A stretch of DNA of 64,000 bases, taken from positions 620,001-684,000 of the forward strand of contig CAVSRM010000008.1 of assembly GCA_963730365.1 (NCBI GenBank), written 5' to 3'. Below the pieces are notes generated by a model. The model was given only the letters and a program-made list of their open reading frames with translations. It was not told the DNA's origin and did no database searches. Of the stretch, positions 51,856-60,636 are shown piece by piece; within the stretch, counting starts at the first letter, position 1, and every line of letters begins with the position of its first letter. This stretch comes from Fodinibacter sp963730365. Lineage in GTDB: Bacteria > Actinomycetota > Actinomycetes > Actinomycetales > Dermatophilaceae. A program made the position numbers and the translations under genes.

Positions 51856-52401
51856 ATGACGACTGTCTCCAGCTCCCCCGGCACCGGTGGATGGGGCGAG
51901 GGCCCCGAGGTTCTCCTGCCCTACCTCGACGGCCTCCCCGACGTGGACACCTACCTGACGATCGATGGGGTGACCGGGTCGGCGACCGACCAGCTCCACG
52001 AGGACTGGATCGAGGTGCAGTCGTTCTCGTGGGGCATCTCCACCGCCGCCCCCGCCGTCGTCCGCGGCTCGGGCCGCCGCCGGGGCCGCTCGGCACTGTC
52101 GGCGCTGGCGGTCCGGACCCGCCTGGACGCCTCCGGGCCAGAGCTGTTCCGGGCCGCTGCCCAGGGGCGCGCGTTCCCCTCCGCCGTGGTCGAGTGCGCG
52201 GATGCCGGTCGCCCCGTCAGCCTCGTCATCGAGCTGAAGAACGTGACCGTCTCGTCGTACCGGCTCGCCTCCGTGGGGACCACGCCGGTGCAGGTCTTCG
52301 ACCTGCACGCCGAGCGCCTGGAGTTCACCCACCGGACCCTGGCCGAGGACGGCTCGACGAGGGGCGAGGTCAGCCATGCCTGGGACGTGCAGCAGGCATA
52401 G
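51856..52401 (+). CDS. Orphan Hcp-like (type VI tube family) protein
   Basis: A 181-residue protein matching the Hcp family. DTYLTIDGVTGSATDQLHED and WIEVQSFSWGI are the typical first strands (xxGVxGES...WxxVxSFxWG). FPSAVVECADAG, LKNVTVSSYRLA and the end EFTHRTLAEDG...SHAWDV follow the Hcp strand order. Hcp monomers form hexameric rings of the type VI secretion tube. No VgrG, sheath, ClpV or membrane-complex gene is in the window, and the organism appears to be a Gram-positive without an outer membrane. Function in actinobacteria is unknown. ATG follows GAGAGGCGTG. A hairpin follows. Confidence 0.72.
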   Translation: MTTVSSSPGTGGWGEGPEVLLPYLDGLPDVDTYLTIDGVTGSATDQLHEDWIEVQSFSWGISTAAPAVVRGSGRRRGRSALSALAVRTRLDASGPELFRAAAQGRAFPSAVVECADAGRPVSLVIELKNVTVSSYRLASVGTTPVQVFDLHAERLEFTHRTLAEDGSTRGEVSHAWDVQQA

Positions 52402-52459
52402 CGACCGGATGACGGCCGCGGGTCCTCGGGCCGCCGCGACCCCGGTCGGTGGCGTCGAC

Positions 52460-52489
52460 GCGAAGGACCACCCCGCGAAGGACCACCCC
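52460..52489. repeat. Two tandem 15-bp repeats
   Basis: GCGAAGGACCACCCC occurs twice head to tail. Confidence 0.8.
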
Positions 52490-52527
52490 ACGAACGACCG
52501 GCAGCAGGCAGGCCATGCACGAACGAC

Positions 52528-52560
52528 ACAGGGCCCGAACGAGGAACGTTCGGGCCCTGT
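52528..52560. terminator. Perfect 14-bp hairpin
   Basis: ACAGGGCCCGAACG pairs exactly with CGTTCGGGCCCTGT around the loop AGGAA. It lies just past the 3' end of tRNA-Leu and also downstream of the Hcp-like gene, so it probably works in both directions. Confidence 0.7.
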
Positions 52561-52584
52561 CGATGTCGGTGGACACCTGTCGCG

Positions 52585-52667
52585 TGCGCAAGGGGGGATT
52601 TGAACCCCCACGCCCTTTCGGACACTGGCACCTGAAGCCAGCGCGTCTGCCGTTCCGCCACTTGCGC
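52585..52667 (-). tRNA. tRNA-Leu (anticodon CAG)
   Basis: An 83-base tRNA on the minus strand. The acceptor stem is GCGCAAG with CTTGCGC and discriminator A. The anticodon arm is CTGGC-TTCAGGT-GCCAG, giving anticodon CAG (reads CUG). A long variable arm and the TTCAAAT T-loop fit class II tRNA-Leu. CCA is not encoded. It reads the codon most used for leucine in such GC-rich genomes. Confidence 0.95.
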
Positions 52668-52690
52668 GTGACGCTCGCGTGAGCCGTCCC

Positions 52691-52720
52691 AGTGTGCCCG
52701 ATACACCCGCCATCCGACAA
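52691..52720 (-). promoter_or_regulatory. Possible tRNA-Leu promoter
   Basis: On the minus strand TTGTCG (52720-52715) and CACACT (52696-52691) are 18 bases apart, about 24 bases before the tRNA 5' end. Confidence 0.35.
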
Positions 52721-52957
52721 AATGACCCACCCACCGCCCCTCCCCGAACCCACCCGGGGGGTCGGGGTGGCCCCACACGTGACCGGCCAGGGACGAGAGG
52801 GCTCGGGGGTGTCCGTGAGGCTGGCGGAGGACCGGCGCGGCGTCCGAGGTGTCGACGTGACAGGCGCCGACCCTGACCCGACCCCGGGTGTGCCCCGGGT
52901 CGGCTCAGGGGCGCCCCTACCTGTGCTCGACGCCGAACCCGGACACGCTGAAGTCCC

Positions 52958-55204
52958 ATGGACACCATGACCTCGACAGCCCCCATCGTCGCCCCGAGCA
53001 CCACGATCACCCCGGACACCGGCCCGCTCGAGCACCTCCCCGGCCGCACCCGTTCCACGGTGTCGCTGTGGAGCATCCGGCACCGATGGCTCGTGCTGGC
53101 CCTGAGCACCCTCGCACTCGTGGCCAGCATCGCGCTCATGGTCACCCAGGGCATTGCCACCACACCCCCCGAGGACCAGCTCGTCGGCGACTCCGCCCTC
53201 GCCGCGGAGGTCGAGGCGCGGGCCGGCCTCGGCGAGAACCCCACCGAGACCGTGGTGGCCACCTCGACGACGGGCCTCCTCGGCGCCGAGGAGGTGACGA
53301 CCATCGGGCAGGAGCTCGCGGCGAGCTACGCGGGTGTCGAGGGGGTGGCGTCCGTGGGGGTGCCCCAGGCAGGGGCCGACGGCAAGAGCGTCGTCGTCAC
53401 GCTCGCTCTCGACGCAGTGGCCGACCCCGTCGACGGGTCCGGCGCCCTCACCCCCGACGAGGCGGTGGGCCCCTCGCTGGCGGTCACGGAGGGCTTCGAC
53501 GCCTCGCACCCCGACCTCATGGTCGGCCAGGTCGGGGAAGGCTCGGCGACCAAGGAGATGGACGAGACCCTCGGTGCCGACTTCGAGCGGGCCGAGCTCA
53601 TCAGCATCCCGTTGACCCTCGCGATCCTCCTGCTCGCCTTCGGCGCCGTCGTCGCGGCGGGAGTGCCGCTCGTGCTCGGCCTCGGCAGCGTCGGGGTCGC
53701 CCTCGGCCTGACGGCGGGCGCGAGCCACGGCATCATCCCCGTCGACCCGAACGCGCAGAGCCTCATCCTCCTCATCGGTCTCGCCGTGGGGGTCGACTAC
53801 GCCCTCTTCGTCATCCGCCGCGCCCGCGAGGAGCGGGCTGCCGGCGCCGACGTGCGTGACTCGATCGCCCTCGCCGGAGCGAGCGCGGGGCGCGCCGTGG
53901 TGATCTCGGGTGTGACGGTCGTCGTCGCGATGTCCGGGATGCTCGTCGCGGGTGGGCTCTTCACGAGCCTGGCACTCGGGGCGATCCTCGTCGTGCTCGT
54001 CGCCGTCATCGCCTCGGCCACCACGCTGCCGGCCCTGCTGGCGGTGCTCGGCGACAAGGTCGACGCCATCCGCCTGCCCTTCACGGCCCGACGCCGCGCC
54101 CGGGCCGGGTCCCCGACGTCGATGTGGGGCCGCCTGGCCGGCGCTGTCTCGACGCGCCCCGTGGTCTGGGGCGCCGCCGCTACCGCAGTCCTCGTTGCGC
54201 TCGCCCTCCCGGCGCTGGGAATGAAGACCGCCCTCGGCGGCGTCGAGACCCTGGGCGCGGACCTGAAGGTGGTGCAGGCCTACCGCCAGCTCGAGACGGC
54301 CGTCCCCAGTGACGGCACGGCGGTGACGATCACCGTCGACGCGCCGGCCGGCTTCGAGGCCGACGTGCAGGCCGCGCTGGACGGCATTCGCGACGAGGCG
54401 ACGACCCTGCCGCACGTCTCGGGTGTCGCCCCCGAGCCGGCGGTGTCCGAGGACGGCACGGCGACGGTGCTGCCCATCGGCATCGCGATGGACTCCTCCG
54501 ACGAGCGGCTCCACGAGGTGGTCGACGACATCCGCGGCACGCTCGTGCCCGAGGTCGAGGCGTCCCTCTCCGGGGTCGACGGCGCCAACGTGCACGTCGG
54601 TGGCCAGGCCGCCGGCACCGACCTCAGCACGTGGATGGACCAGCGCCTGCCGTGGGTGGTCGCCTTCGTGCTGCTGCTGACGCTCATCGTCATGGCGATC
54701 TCGTTCGGCTCGCCGTGGCTGGCCGTGGCGACGGTGGGCCTCAACGCCCTGTCGGTCGGTGCCGCCTACGGGATCATGACGCTCGTCTTCCAGGGCACCT
54801 GGGCGCAGGAGGCGCTCGGCTTCACCTCGACCGGCTCGATCGCCGCGTGGCTGCCGATGCTCATGTTCGTCATCCTCTTCGGCCTCTCGATGGACTACCA
54901 CGTGTTCGTCACGAGCCGGGTACGCGAGGCCTACGACGCCGGGCACGCCCCCGCGGCCGCGGTCCGCCTCGGCGTGGCCCGCTCGGCCGGGGTCGTCACG
55001 AGCGCGGCAGCCGTCATGGTGGCGGTGTTCTCCATCTTCGGCACCCTCTCCAGCCTCGAGATGAAGCAGCTCGGTGTGGGACTGGCGACGGCCGTGCTGC
55101 TCGACGCCACGCTCGTGCGCGGTGTGCTCCTCCCGGCGACCCTGACCCTGCTCGGCCGCCGGGCGCACCGGGGACCGCGCTGGATCCCGCAGGTCCACCA
55201 CTGA
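52958..55204 (+). CDS. MMPL family transporter (RND superfamily)
   Basis: A 748-residue integral membrane protein with two repeated halves, each with one segment, a large extracytoplasmic loop and five further segments. Diagnostic are LAVGVDYALFVIRRAREE in the first half and GLSMDYHVFVTSRVREAY in the second, which hold the proton-relay Asp-Tyr pairs of MMPL proteins. Relatives export lipids, pigments or drugs using the proton gradient. No polyketide or lipid synthesis gene is adjacent. ATG at 52958 has no clear ribosome-binding site; the ATG nine bases later is an alternative. No regulator adjoins it. Confidence 0.88.
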   Translation: MDTMTSTAPIVAPSTTITPDTGPLEHLPGRTRSTVSLWSIRHRWLVLALSTLALVASIALMVTQGIATTPPEDQLVGDSALAAEVEARAGLGENPTETVVATSTTGLLGAEEVTTIGQELAASYAGVEGVASVGVPQAGADGKSVVVTLALDAVADPVDGSGALTPDEAVGPSLAVTEGFDASHPDLMVGQVGEGSATKEMDETLGADFERAELISIPLTLAILLLAFGAVVAAGVPLVLGLGSVGVALGLTAGASHGIIPVDPNAQSLILLIGLAVGVDYALFVIRRAREERAAGADVRDSIALAGASAGRAVVISGVTVVVAMSGMLVAGGLFTSLALGAILVVLVAVIASATTLPALLAVLGDKVDAIRLPFTARRRARAGSPTSMWGRLAGAVSTRPVVWGAAATAVLVALALPALGMKTALGGVETLGADLKVVQAYRQLETAVPSDGTAVTITVDAPAGFEADVQAALDGIRDEATTLPHVSGVAPEPAVSEDGTATVLPIGIAMDSSDERLHEVVDDIRGTLVPEVEASLSGVDGANVHVGGQAAGTDLSTWMDQRLPWVVAFVLLLTLIVMAISFGSPWLAVATVGLNALSVGAAYGIMTLVFQGTWAQEALGFTSTGSIAAWLPMLMFVILFGLSMDYHVFVTSRVREAYDAGHAPAAAVRLGVARSAGVVTSAAAVMVAVFSIFGTLSSLEMKQLGVGLATAVLLDATLVRGVLLPATLTLLGRRAHRGPRWIPQVHH

Positions 55205-55301
55205 GGATGGCGGGCCCGCCCGGGTCCGGCAGATCCGGCGGGGTCCGAGGCGCAGCACGTCGCGCCCGGGCCCCGCCGGCGTCGTTCGCCGTGCCACCCG
55301 G

Positions 55302-56321
55302 TCAGGACATCGGTGGTGCCTGGGCGCCCTCGAAGCCCGAACCCCCGTCGCCACTCACACCATCCCTGCCCCTGACCGTCCGGCCGCCAGAGCTGCTCCT
55401 CGGCTTGAGCTGCACCCCGGGCAGGGCCGGTGCTGGGATCCGCTCGACCGCGCCGACATACCCCTCCACCCGCCCGAACCGTCCCGGGTCACCGGCGGAC
55501 CCCGCCTCCCACGCCTCCCGGGCCGCGACGACGTCCTCGTGCGAGCGCCCGATGAAGTTCCACCACATGACGATCTCCTCGCCGAAGGGCGGCCCGCCGA
55601 GCACGAGCACGCGGGCGCCGTGCGCCCCTGCCTCCACGCTCACCCCCTCCGGATGCCGGTGCGCGTCGAGCACGCCGAGCTCACCCCGGGCCACGGCGCT
55701 CCCCGACAGCACCACCGACCCCTCGTCGACGAGCACGGCCACCTCGAACCCCTCGGGGGTGGGCACGGCCACGGATGCGTGCGGTGCGAGCACGAGCTCG
55801 GCGCCGAGGAGCGGGGTCTCGACGCGCACCGGCGAGGTGGATCCCCACAGGGACCCGACGAACACCTGGGCCCGCGCCCCCTCGCGCACGTCGACCACCG
55901 GAGGCACGTGGTGCTCGAAGCGTGGGTCGACGTCCGCGGCCCCCATGGGGAGCGCCACCCACAGCTGGGCCCCGTGCAGGACCGTCGTCCCCGGTGTCGA
56001 GACCTCCGAGTGCGAGATCCCCCGTCCTGCCGTCATGAGGTTGACCTCGCCAGGTCGCACGAGCGCGACCGTGCCGAGGGAGTCCCGGTGCTCCACCTCG
56101 CCGCTGAAGAGCCACGACACGGTGGCGAGGGCGCAGTGGGGGTGCGGCGCGACGTCCATCCCCCCGCTCACCGCCACGTCATCGGGTCCGTAGTGGTCCA
56201 CGAAGCACCAGGCGCCCACGAACGACCGTTCCCGCGAGGGGAGGGTCCGCCGGACGGTCATCGCCCGCGGCCCACCCAGCGGCACGTCACGCGGCGTGAT
56301 CACCTGAACCCGGTCAGCCAT
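55302..56321 (-). CDS. Pirin family protein
   Basis: A 339-residue bicupin of the pirin family. The N-terminal cupin has APHPHCALATVSWLFSGEVEHRDS and GRGISHSE, which supply the His-His-His-Glu metal site. The C-terminal pirin domain ends with VMWWNFIGRSHEDV. Bacterial pirins include quercetinase-like dioxygenases and regulators of pyruvate metabolism; function here is open. The last about 35 residues (after QLKPRSSSGG) are a low-complexity extension. Convergent with the MMPL gene; CCGGCGGGG/CCCCGCCGG at 55235-55279 may be a weak shared terminator. Confidence 0.85.
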   Translation of the reverse strand: MADRVQVITPRDVPLGGPRAMTVRRTLPSRERSFVGAWCFVDHYGPDDVAVSGGMDVAPHPHCALATVSWLFSGEVEHRDSLGTVALVRPGEVNLMTAGRGISHSEVSTPGTTVLHGAQLWVALPMGAADVDPRFEHHVPPVVDVREGARAQVFVGSLWGSTSPVRVETPLLGAELVLAPHASVAVPTPEGFEVAVLVDEGSVVLSGSAVARGELGVLDAHRHPEGVSVEAGAHGARVLVLGGPPFGEEIVMWWNFIGRSHEDVVAAREAWEAGSAGDPGRFGRVEGYVGAVERIPAPALPGVQLKPRSSSGGRTVRGRDGVSGDGGSGFEGAQAPPMS

Positions 56322-56419
56322 GAGATCACCGTAGGCCCCGCGTGCAGAGGACGACCAGCCTCGGCGGATAGGCTAACGAGACCGACCGACGGCCCCAGCC
56401 AGATGGAGGAGGTGCGCCG

Positions 56420-57316
56420 ATGGGTCTCTTCGACCGCCTCGAGGCGGGGATCGAGCGTGCCGTGCAGGGCACCTTCGCGAAGCACCTGCGCTCCGCCGTG
56501 CACCCCGTCGAGATCGCCAGCAACATCCGACGGGCGATGGACGACCGCGCGGTGACCGGGTCGGGCCGCGCCATCGTGCCGAACGTGTTCGCCATCGAGC
56601 TCTCCCCGGGTGACTACGACCGCCTCGAACCGGACCTCGACGGTGTGGAGATGGACCTCGTGGCCGCAGCCGAGGAGCACTGCGACGCTCAGCGCTACCA
56701 GCCGGCCGGCCCCATCGACATCATCTTCGAGGAGCACGACGACCTCGAGACCGGAGTCTTCCGGCTGCGCCCGTCCAAGGCCTCGCGTCCCCGCGCCACC
56801 GGCATGACCGGGCAGAACCCGCGCGTCGCCGAGCAGCCTGCCGGCGGGCAGGCCCGGGCAGAACGGCCGGGGGCTGCCGCTCCCCGCGAGCCGGTGGCAG
56901 CACCGCCCCGTGGCGAGGAGCAACCGCGGCGCGAGGAGCAGCCCCGCCGAGCGGACCCGCCGCCACCGCCGGCACCTGCTGCAGCGGCGGCACCGGCCCG
57001 TCCCAAGCGCGCCAACCCCGCGGACCGCCCGTGGCTCGACGTCGACGGCGAGCGCTATCCGCTCATGGGCGCGATGACGATCCTCGGCCGCGACGACAGC
57101 GCCGACATCATCCTCGACGACCCCGGCATCTCCCGCAGGCACAGCGAGCTGCGGGTGACCACCGACGGGCCGCACTTCGTCTCCACGGTGCGAGACCTGG
57201 GTTCCACGAACGGCACCTTCCTCAACGGCGAGCGGATCACGAGCGAGCACCTCGAGGACGGCGATCGGATCACCGTCGGTCGCACGTCCATCACCTTCCG
57301 GGCGGGTCGGAGGTGA
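56420..57316 (+). CDS. fhaA: FhaA, DUF3662 and FHA-domain protein
   Basis: A 298-residue cytoplasmic protein. Residues 1 to about 115 match DUF3662 (LFDRLEAGIERAVQGTFAKH); about 120-195 are a Pro/Arg-rich linker; about 205-298 form an FHA phosphothreonine-binding domain with ILGRDDSADI, SRRHSELRV and GSTNGTFLNGE. In mycobacteria FhaA binds phosphorylated MviN and regulates peptidoglycan precursor flipping. It is the first gene of the wall-growth operon. GGAGGAGG precedes the ATG; a TAGGCT hexamer at 56369-56374 may be its -10. FhaB follows after three bases. Confidence 0.92.
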   Translation: MGLFDRLEAGIERAVQGTFAKHLRSAVHPVEIASNIRRAMDDRAVTGSGRAIVPNVFAIELSPGDYDRLEPDLDGVEMDLVAAAEEHCDAQRYQPAGPIDIIFEEHDDLETGVFRLRPSKASRPRATGMTGQNPRVAEQPAGGQARAERPGAAAPREPVAAPPRGEEQPRREEQPRRADPPPPPAPAAAAAPARPKRANPADRPWLDVDGERYPLMGAMTILGRDDSADIILDDPGISRRHSELRVTTDGPHFVSTVRDLGSTNGTFLNGERITSEHLEDGDRITVGRTSITFRAGRR

Positions 57317-57319
57317 CCC

Positions 57320-57847
57320 GTGCTCAGTGAGCTCACCCTGACCCTCATGCGGTTGGGGCTCCTGGTCCTGCTCTGGGTCTTCGTCTTCGCGATCGTCGCC
57401 GTGCTCCGAGGCGACCTCTACGGAACGACGGTCAAGCGGCGTCCGGCCCCGGCCCCCGCCCGCACAGCGGCGCCACCAGTGGCGATCCCGCCCCCCGTCC
57501 CCGCCCGTGCGTCGGCCGGCCGGAGCGGACGCACCGGCGGGTTCCGCGGCCGCAAGAGCCCGAGCCGGCTCGTGGTGACCGAGGGCCCCCTCTCCGGCAC
57601 GACCCTCCCGCTGCGCCCCGCGGGCACCCTCATCGGTCGCAGCCCCGAGTGCGCCCTCGTCCTCGACGACGACTACGCCTCGGGCCGACACGCCCGCATC
57701 TACGAGTCCGAGGGGACCTGGATGGTCGAGGACCTCCGATCGACGAACGGAACCTTCCTGGGGGCCACCCGCCTCACCGAGCCGCGCGAGGTCGCGGTCG
57801 GCAGCGTGCTGCGCATCGGGCAGACCGTCGTCGAGCTCCAGAGGTAA
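57320..57847 (+). CDS. fhaB: FhaB (FipA), membrane-anchored FHA protein
   Basis: A 175-residue protein with one N-terminal membrane segment (about 8-29, LGLLVLLWVFVFAIVAVLRG), a Pro/Ala-rich linker and a C-terminal FHA domain (LIGRSPECALVLDDDYASGR, RSTNGTFLG). Homologues (FhaB/FipA) bridge FtsZ and FtsQ or bind phosphorylated division proteins. GTG start three bases after fhaA, and three bases before pstP, so the genes are tightly co-transcribed. Confidence 0.92.
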   Translation: MLSELTLTLMRLGLLVLLWVFVFAIVAVLRGDLYGTTVKRRPAPAPARTAAPPVAIPPPVPARASAGRSGRTGGFRGRKSPSRLVVTEGPLSGTTLPLRPAGTLIGRSPECALVLDDDYASGRHARIYESEGTWMVEDLRSTNGTFLGATRLTEPREVAVGSVLRIGQTVVELQR

Positions 57848-57850
57848 CCG

Positions 57851-59257
57851 ATGGCGCTCGCCTTCCACTACGCGGCACGCTCCGACGTCGGCATGGTCCG
57901 GTCCAACAACGAGGACTCCGGGTACGCCGGTCCGCACCTGCTCGCCATGGCCGACGGCATGGGCGGGCACGCCGGGGGCGACATCGCCAGCTCGACGGTC
58001 ATCGCCTCGCTCGTCGACCTCGACGGCGCCGCCCTGAGCGGGCGTGAGGCGAGCGAGGCGCTCCTGGACCGGATCAACAGCGCGAACCACGACCTCGGCT
58101 CCCAGATCCGCGACGACCAGCGGCTCGACGGCATGGGGACGACACTGATCGCGATGCTGCGCTCGCGCGACACGATCGTCCTCGCGCACATCGGGGACTC
58201 CCGCGCCTTCATGGTCCGCGACGGCGTCGTCACCCAGATCACCAAGGACCACTCGTTCGTGCAGAGCCTCGTCGACGAGGGCAGGATCACGGCCGAGGAG
58301 GCGCAGGGCCACCCGCAACGCTCCCTCGTCACCAGGGTGCTCACGGGGTCCGACGACGACGAGCCCGACCTCGTGGTGCGCCAGGGGCGTGCCGGCGACC
58401 GCTACCTCATCTGCTCCGACGGGCTCACCGACTATGTCGCGCGCGACACCGTCGAGGAGGTGCTGACGACCGTGGCCGACCCCGGCGAGTGCGCCGACCG
58501 GCTCGTGGAGCTCGCGCTGCGCGCGGGCGCCCCCGACAACGTCACCATCGTCGTCGGCGACCTCGTCGACGTGACCAAGGTGCCCGCGCCCCCCACCCAG
58601 CCGCAGGTGGTCGGGGCGGCGGCGATCCGCGACCGGGGCACCAAGCCCATCCCGACGACCCCGGCGGCCAAGGCTGCTGCGCTGACCAAGGGCGCGACCG
58701 GCGACGACGCCGACCTGACCCTCGCGGAGGAGGGGCCGCCCTCCGTGCGCGGATCCGTGCTCCGCCTGGTGGCCCTGGGCGTGGTCGCCGTCGTGGTGCT
58801 CGCCGGAGGGTCCTATGCCGCCTACGCGTGGACCCAGCAGCAGTACTACCTCGGCGTGCAGAACGGTGTCGTGACCGTCTTCCGGGGTGTCGACCAGAAC
58901 CTCGGCCCGGTGTCCCTCTCCAGCGCGGAGTACGCCACGACGATCGACGTGGCCGACCTCCCCGCGTCCTACCAGAACTCGCTCGAACAGGGCATCGGGG
59001 TGGACGACCGGGCCGCGGCCGACGACCGCGTCGCCGAGCTGAGGCTGCAGGCCCGGGCCTGCCGGTGGGCGCGGGCCAACGACGAGGAGTGCCGCACCGT
59101 GCCCCCCACCTGGACCCAGCCCCCCGCCACACCGACGCCGAGCGCGTCGGTCACCCCGTCCCCGAGCCCCTCCGACACCGGCCTGCCCGTCCCCACCCGC
59201 ACGACGCCGGCGCCACCCAGGCCCGACTCGAGCCCGACCGTCCCGCCGCCGGCATGA
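57851..59257 (+). CDS. pstP: PstP, PP2C-type Ser/Thr phosphatase
   Basis: A 468-residue membrane-anchored PP2C phosphatase that reverses phosphorylation by the neighbouring kinase. Metal-binding motifs: VRSNNEDSGY, LAMADGMGGHAGGD, HIGDSRAF, SDGLTDYV and PDNVTIVVGD. The catalytic domain spans about 1-240. A membrane segment lies at about 305-325 (LRLVALGVVAVVVLAGG) and a short extracellular domain ends in a Pro/Thr/Ser-rich tail. Its stop overlaps the rodA start (ATGA). Confidence 0.93.
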   Translation: MALAFHYAARSDVGMVRSNNEDSGYAGPHLLAMADGMGGHAGGDIASSTVIASLVDLDGAALSGREASEALLDRINSANHDLGSQIRDDQRLDGMGTTLIAMLRSRDTIVLAHIGDSRAFMVRDGVVTQITKDHSFVQSLVDEGRITAEEAQGHPQRSLVTRVLTGSDDDEPDLVVRQGRAGDRYLICSDGLTDYVARDTVEEVLTTVADPGECADRLVELALRAGAPDNVTIVVGDLVDVTKVPAPPTQPQVVGAAAIRDRGTKPIPTTPAAKAAALTKGATGDDADLTLAEEGPPSVRGSVLRLVALGVVAVVVLAGGSYAAYAWTQQQYYLGVQNGVVTVFRGVDQNLGPVSLSSAEYATTIDVADLPASYQNSLEQGIGVDDRAAADDRVAELRLQARACRWARANDEECRTVPPTWTQPPATPTPSASVTPSPSPSDTGLPVPTRTTPAPPRPDSSPTVPPPA

Positions 59258-60636
59258 GCGTCGTCTCCTCGTTCACCCCGCGGCGTGGACGCAACGTCGA
59301 GCTGGCCCTCCTCATCGGGGCGGTCGGCATCGTCGGGCTGGCCTGGGTCAACCTCGGCCTGGCGACCTCGGAGTCGATCCCGCCGGGAACAGTGGCCCTG
59401 GGCGGCGGCTTCCTCGCCCTCGTCGTCGGCTTCCACCTCGTGCTGCGCTGGAAGGCGTCCTACGCCGACCCGCTCATGCTGCCGATCATCACCCTGCTCA
59501 ACGGCCTGGGCCTGGTGATGATCCACCGCATCGACCTCGCCAACGGCAAGTCCATCGCCGACGGAGTGGCGCTGCGCCAGCTGGTGTGGACGACCCTGGC
59601 GGTCGTTGTCGCGGCCGTCGTGCTCATCGTCCTCAGGGACCACCGCATCCTGCGCCGCTACACCTACCTCGCCGGGGTGATCGGTTTCGCCCTCCTCCTG
59701 CTGCCGCTGCTCCCGGTCATCGGCACGTCCATCTACGGCTCGCGCATCTGGATCCAGATCGGGCCGTTCTCCTTCCAGCCCGGGGAGATCGCCAAGCTGG
59801 CGCTGGCCATCTTCTTCGCCGGCTACCTCGTGCAGACCCGTGACGCGCTCTCGGTCGCGGGGCGCAAGGTGCTGGGCCTGACTCTCCCCAGGGCGCGCGA
59901 CCTCGGCCCGATCCTCGTCGCCTGGCTCGCGAGCCTCGCCGTGCTCGTCTTCGAGCGCGACCTCGGCTCCTCGCTGCTCTTCTTCGGGCTCTTCGTCGCG
60001 ATGCTCTACGTGGCGACGGAGCGCGTGTCGTGGATCGCCATCGGCCTGGCCCTCTTCTGCGCGGGCGCGTACGTCGCCTACCTCGCCTTCGGCCACGTGC
60101 AGACCCGGGTGCTGCTGTGGACCGACACCTTCAGCCCCGAGGCGCTCGCCGCCAGCGACCAGCTCGCGAAGGGCCTCATGGGCATGGCCGCCGGGGGGCT
60201 CTTCGGCACCGGGCTGGGCAACGGCCGCCCCGACATCACGTACTTCGCCGAGTCGGACTTCATCATCCCCAGCTTCGGTGAGGAGCTCGGGATGATCGGC
60301 CTCTTCGCGATCTTCATGCTCTACGCCCTGCTCGTCGAACGGGGCCTGCGCACCTCGCTCGGCACCCGGGACGGCTTCGGGAAGCTGCTGGCCGCCGGCC
60401 TGGCGTTCTCGCTGGCCCTCCAGGTCTTCGTCGTCGTCGGCGGCGTGACCAGGGTCATCCCGCTCACCGGTCTCACCACCCCGTTCCTCTCCTCGGGCGG
60501 TTCCTCGCTCCTGGCCAACTGGACCCTGGTGGCCATCCTGCTGCGCATCTCGGACCACGCGCGCCGCCCGCTGCCCGACGCCAAGGCCACCAGCCCGGTC
60601 GCCGAGGCCCGCACCGAGGTGGTGAAGCTGAAGTGA
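59254..60636 (+). CDS. rodA: RodA, SEDS-family peptidoglycan polymerase
   Basis: A 460-residue SEDS membrane protein (FtsW/RodA/SpoVE family) with about 12 membrane segments. Family landmarks are SRIWIQIGPFSFQPGEIAKL and AESDFIIPSFGEELGMIG near the C-terminal third, and TPFLSSGGSSLLANW at the end. SEDS proteins polymerise lipid II glycan strands together with a class B PBP, here the next gene. Position next to pbpA and pknB makes RodA more likely than FtsW. It overlaps pstP by ATGA and pbpA by GTGA. Confidence 0.92.
   Translation: MSVVSSFTPRRGRNVELALLIGAVGIVGLAWVNLGLATSESIPPGTVALGGGFLALVVGFHLVLRWKASYADPLMLPIITLLNGLGLVMIHRIDLANGKSIADGVALRQLVWTTLAVVVAAVVLIVLRDHRILRRYTYLAGVIGFALLLLPLLPVIGTSIYGSRIWIQIGPFSFQPGEIAKLALAIFFAGYLVQTRDALSVAGRKVLGLTLPRARDLGPILVAWLASLAVLVFERDLGSSLLFFGLFVAMLYVATERVSWIAIGLALFCAGAYVAYLAFGHVQTRVLLWTDTFSPEALAASDQLAKGLMGMAAGGLFGTGLGNGRPDITYFAESDFIIPSFGEELGMIGLFAIFMLYALLVERGLRTSLGTRDGFGKLLAAGLAFSLALQVFVVVGGVTRVIPLTGLTTPFLSSGGSSLLANWTLVAILLRISDHARRPLPDAKATSPVAEARTEVVKLK

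Larger units (their letters stand above)
52402..52957. other. Intergenic region carrying tRNA-Leu and repeats
   Basis: 556 bases between the Hcp-like and MMPL genes. It holds a two-copy 15-base repeat, a terminator hairpin, tRNA-Leu on the minus strand, and about 290 bases upstream of the MMPL gene in which I see no gene or convincing promoter. Confidence 0.5.

Noticed and set aside
52671..52957. Possible second tRNA or small RNA upstream of the MMPL gene
   Set aside because: No cloverleaf or stable hairpin could be drawn; only the CCCC/GGGG-rich stretch around 52740-52775 folds, and weakly.
52370..55354. A 994-codon minus-strand open frame opposite the MMPL gene
   Set aside because: Same antisense artefact; the composition is His/Arg/Asp-rich without domains, and it runs through the tRNA gene.
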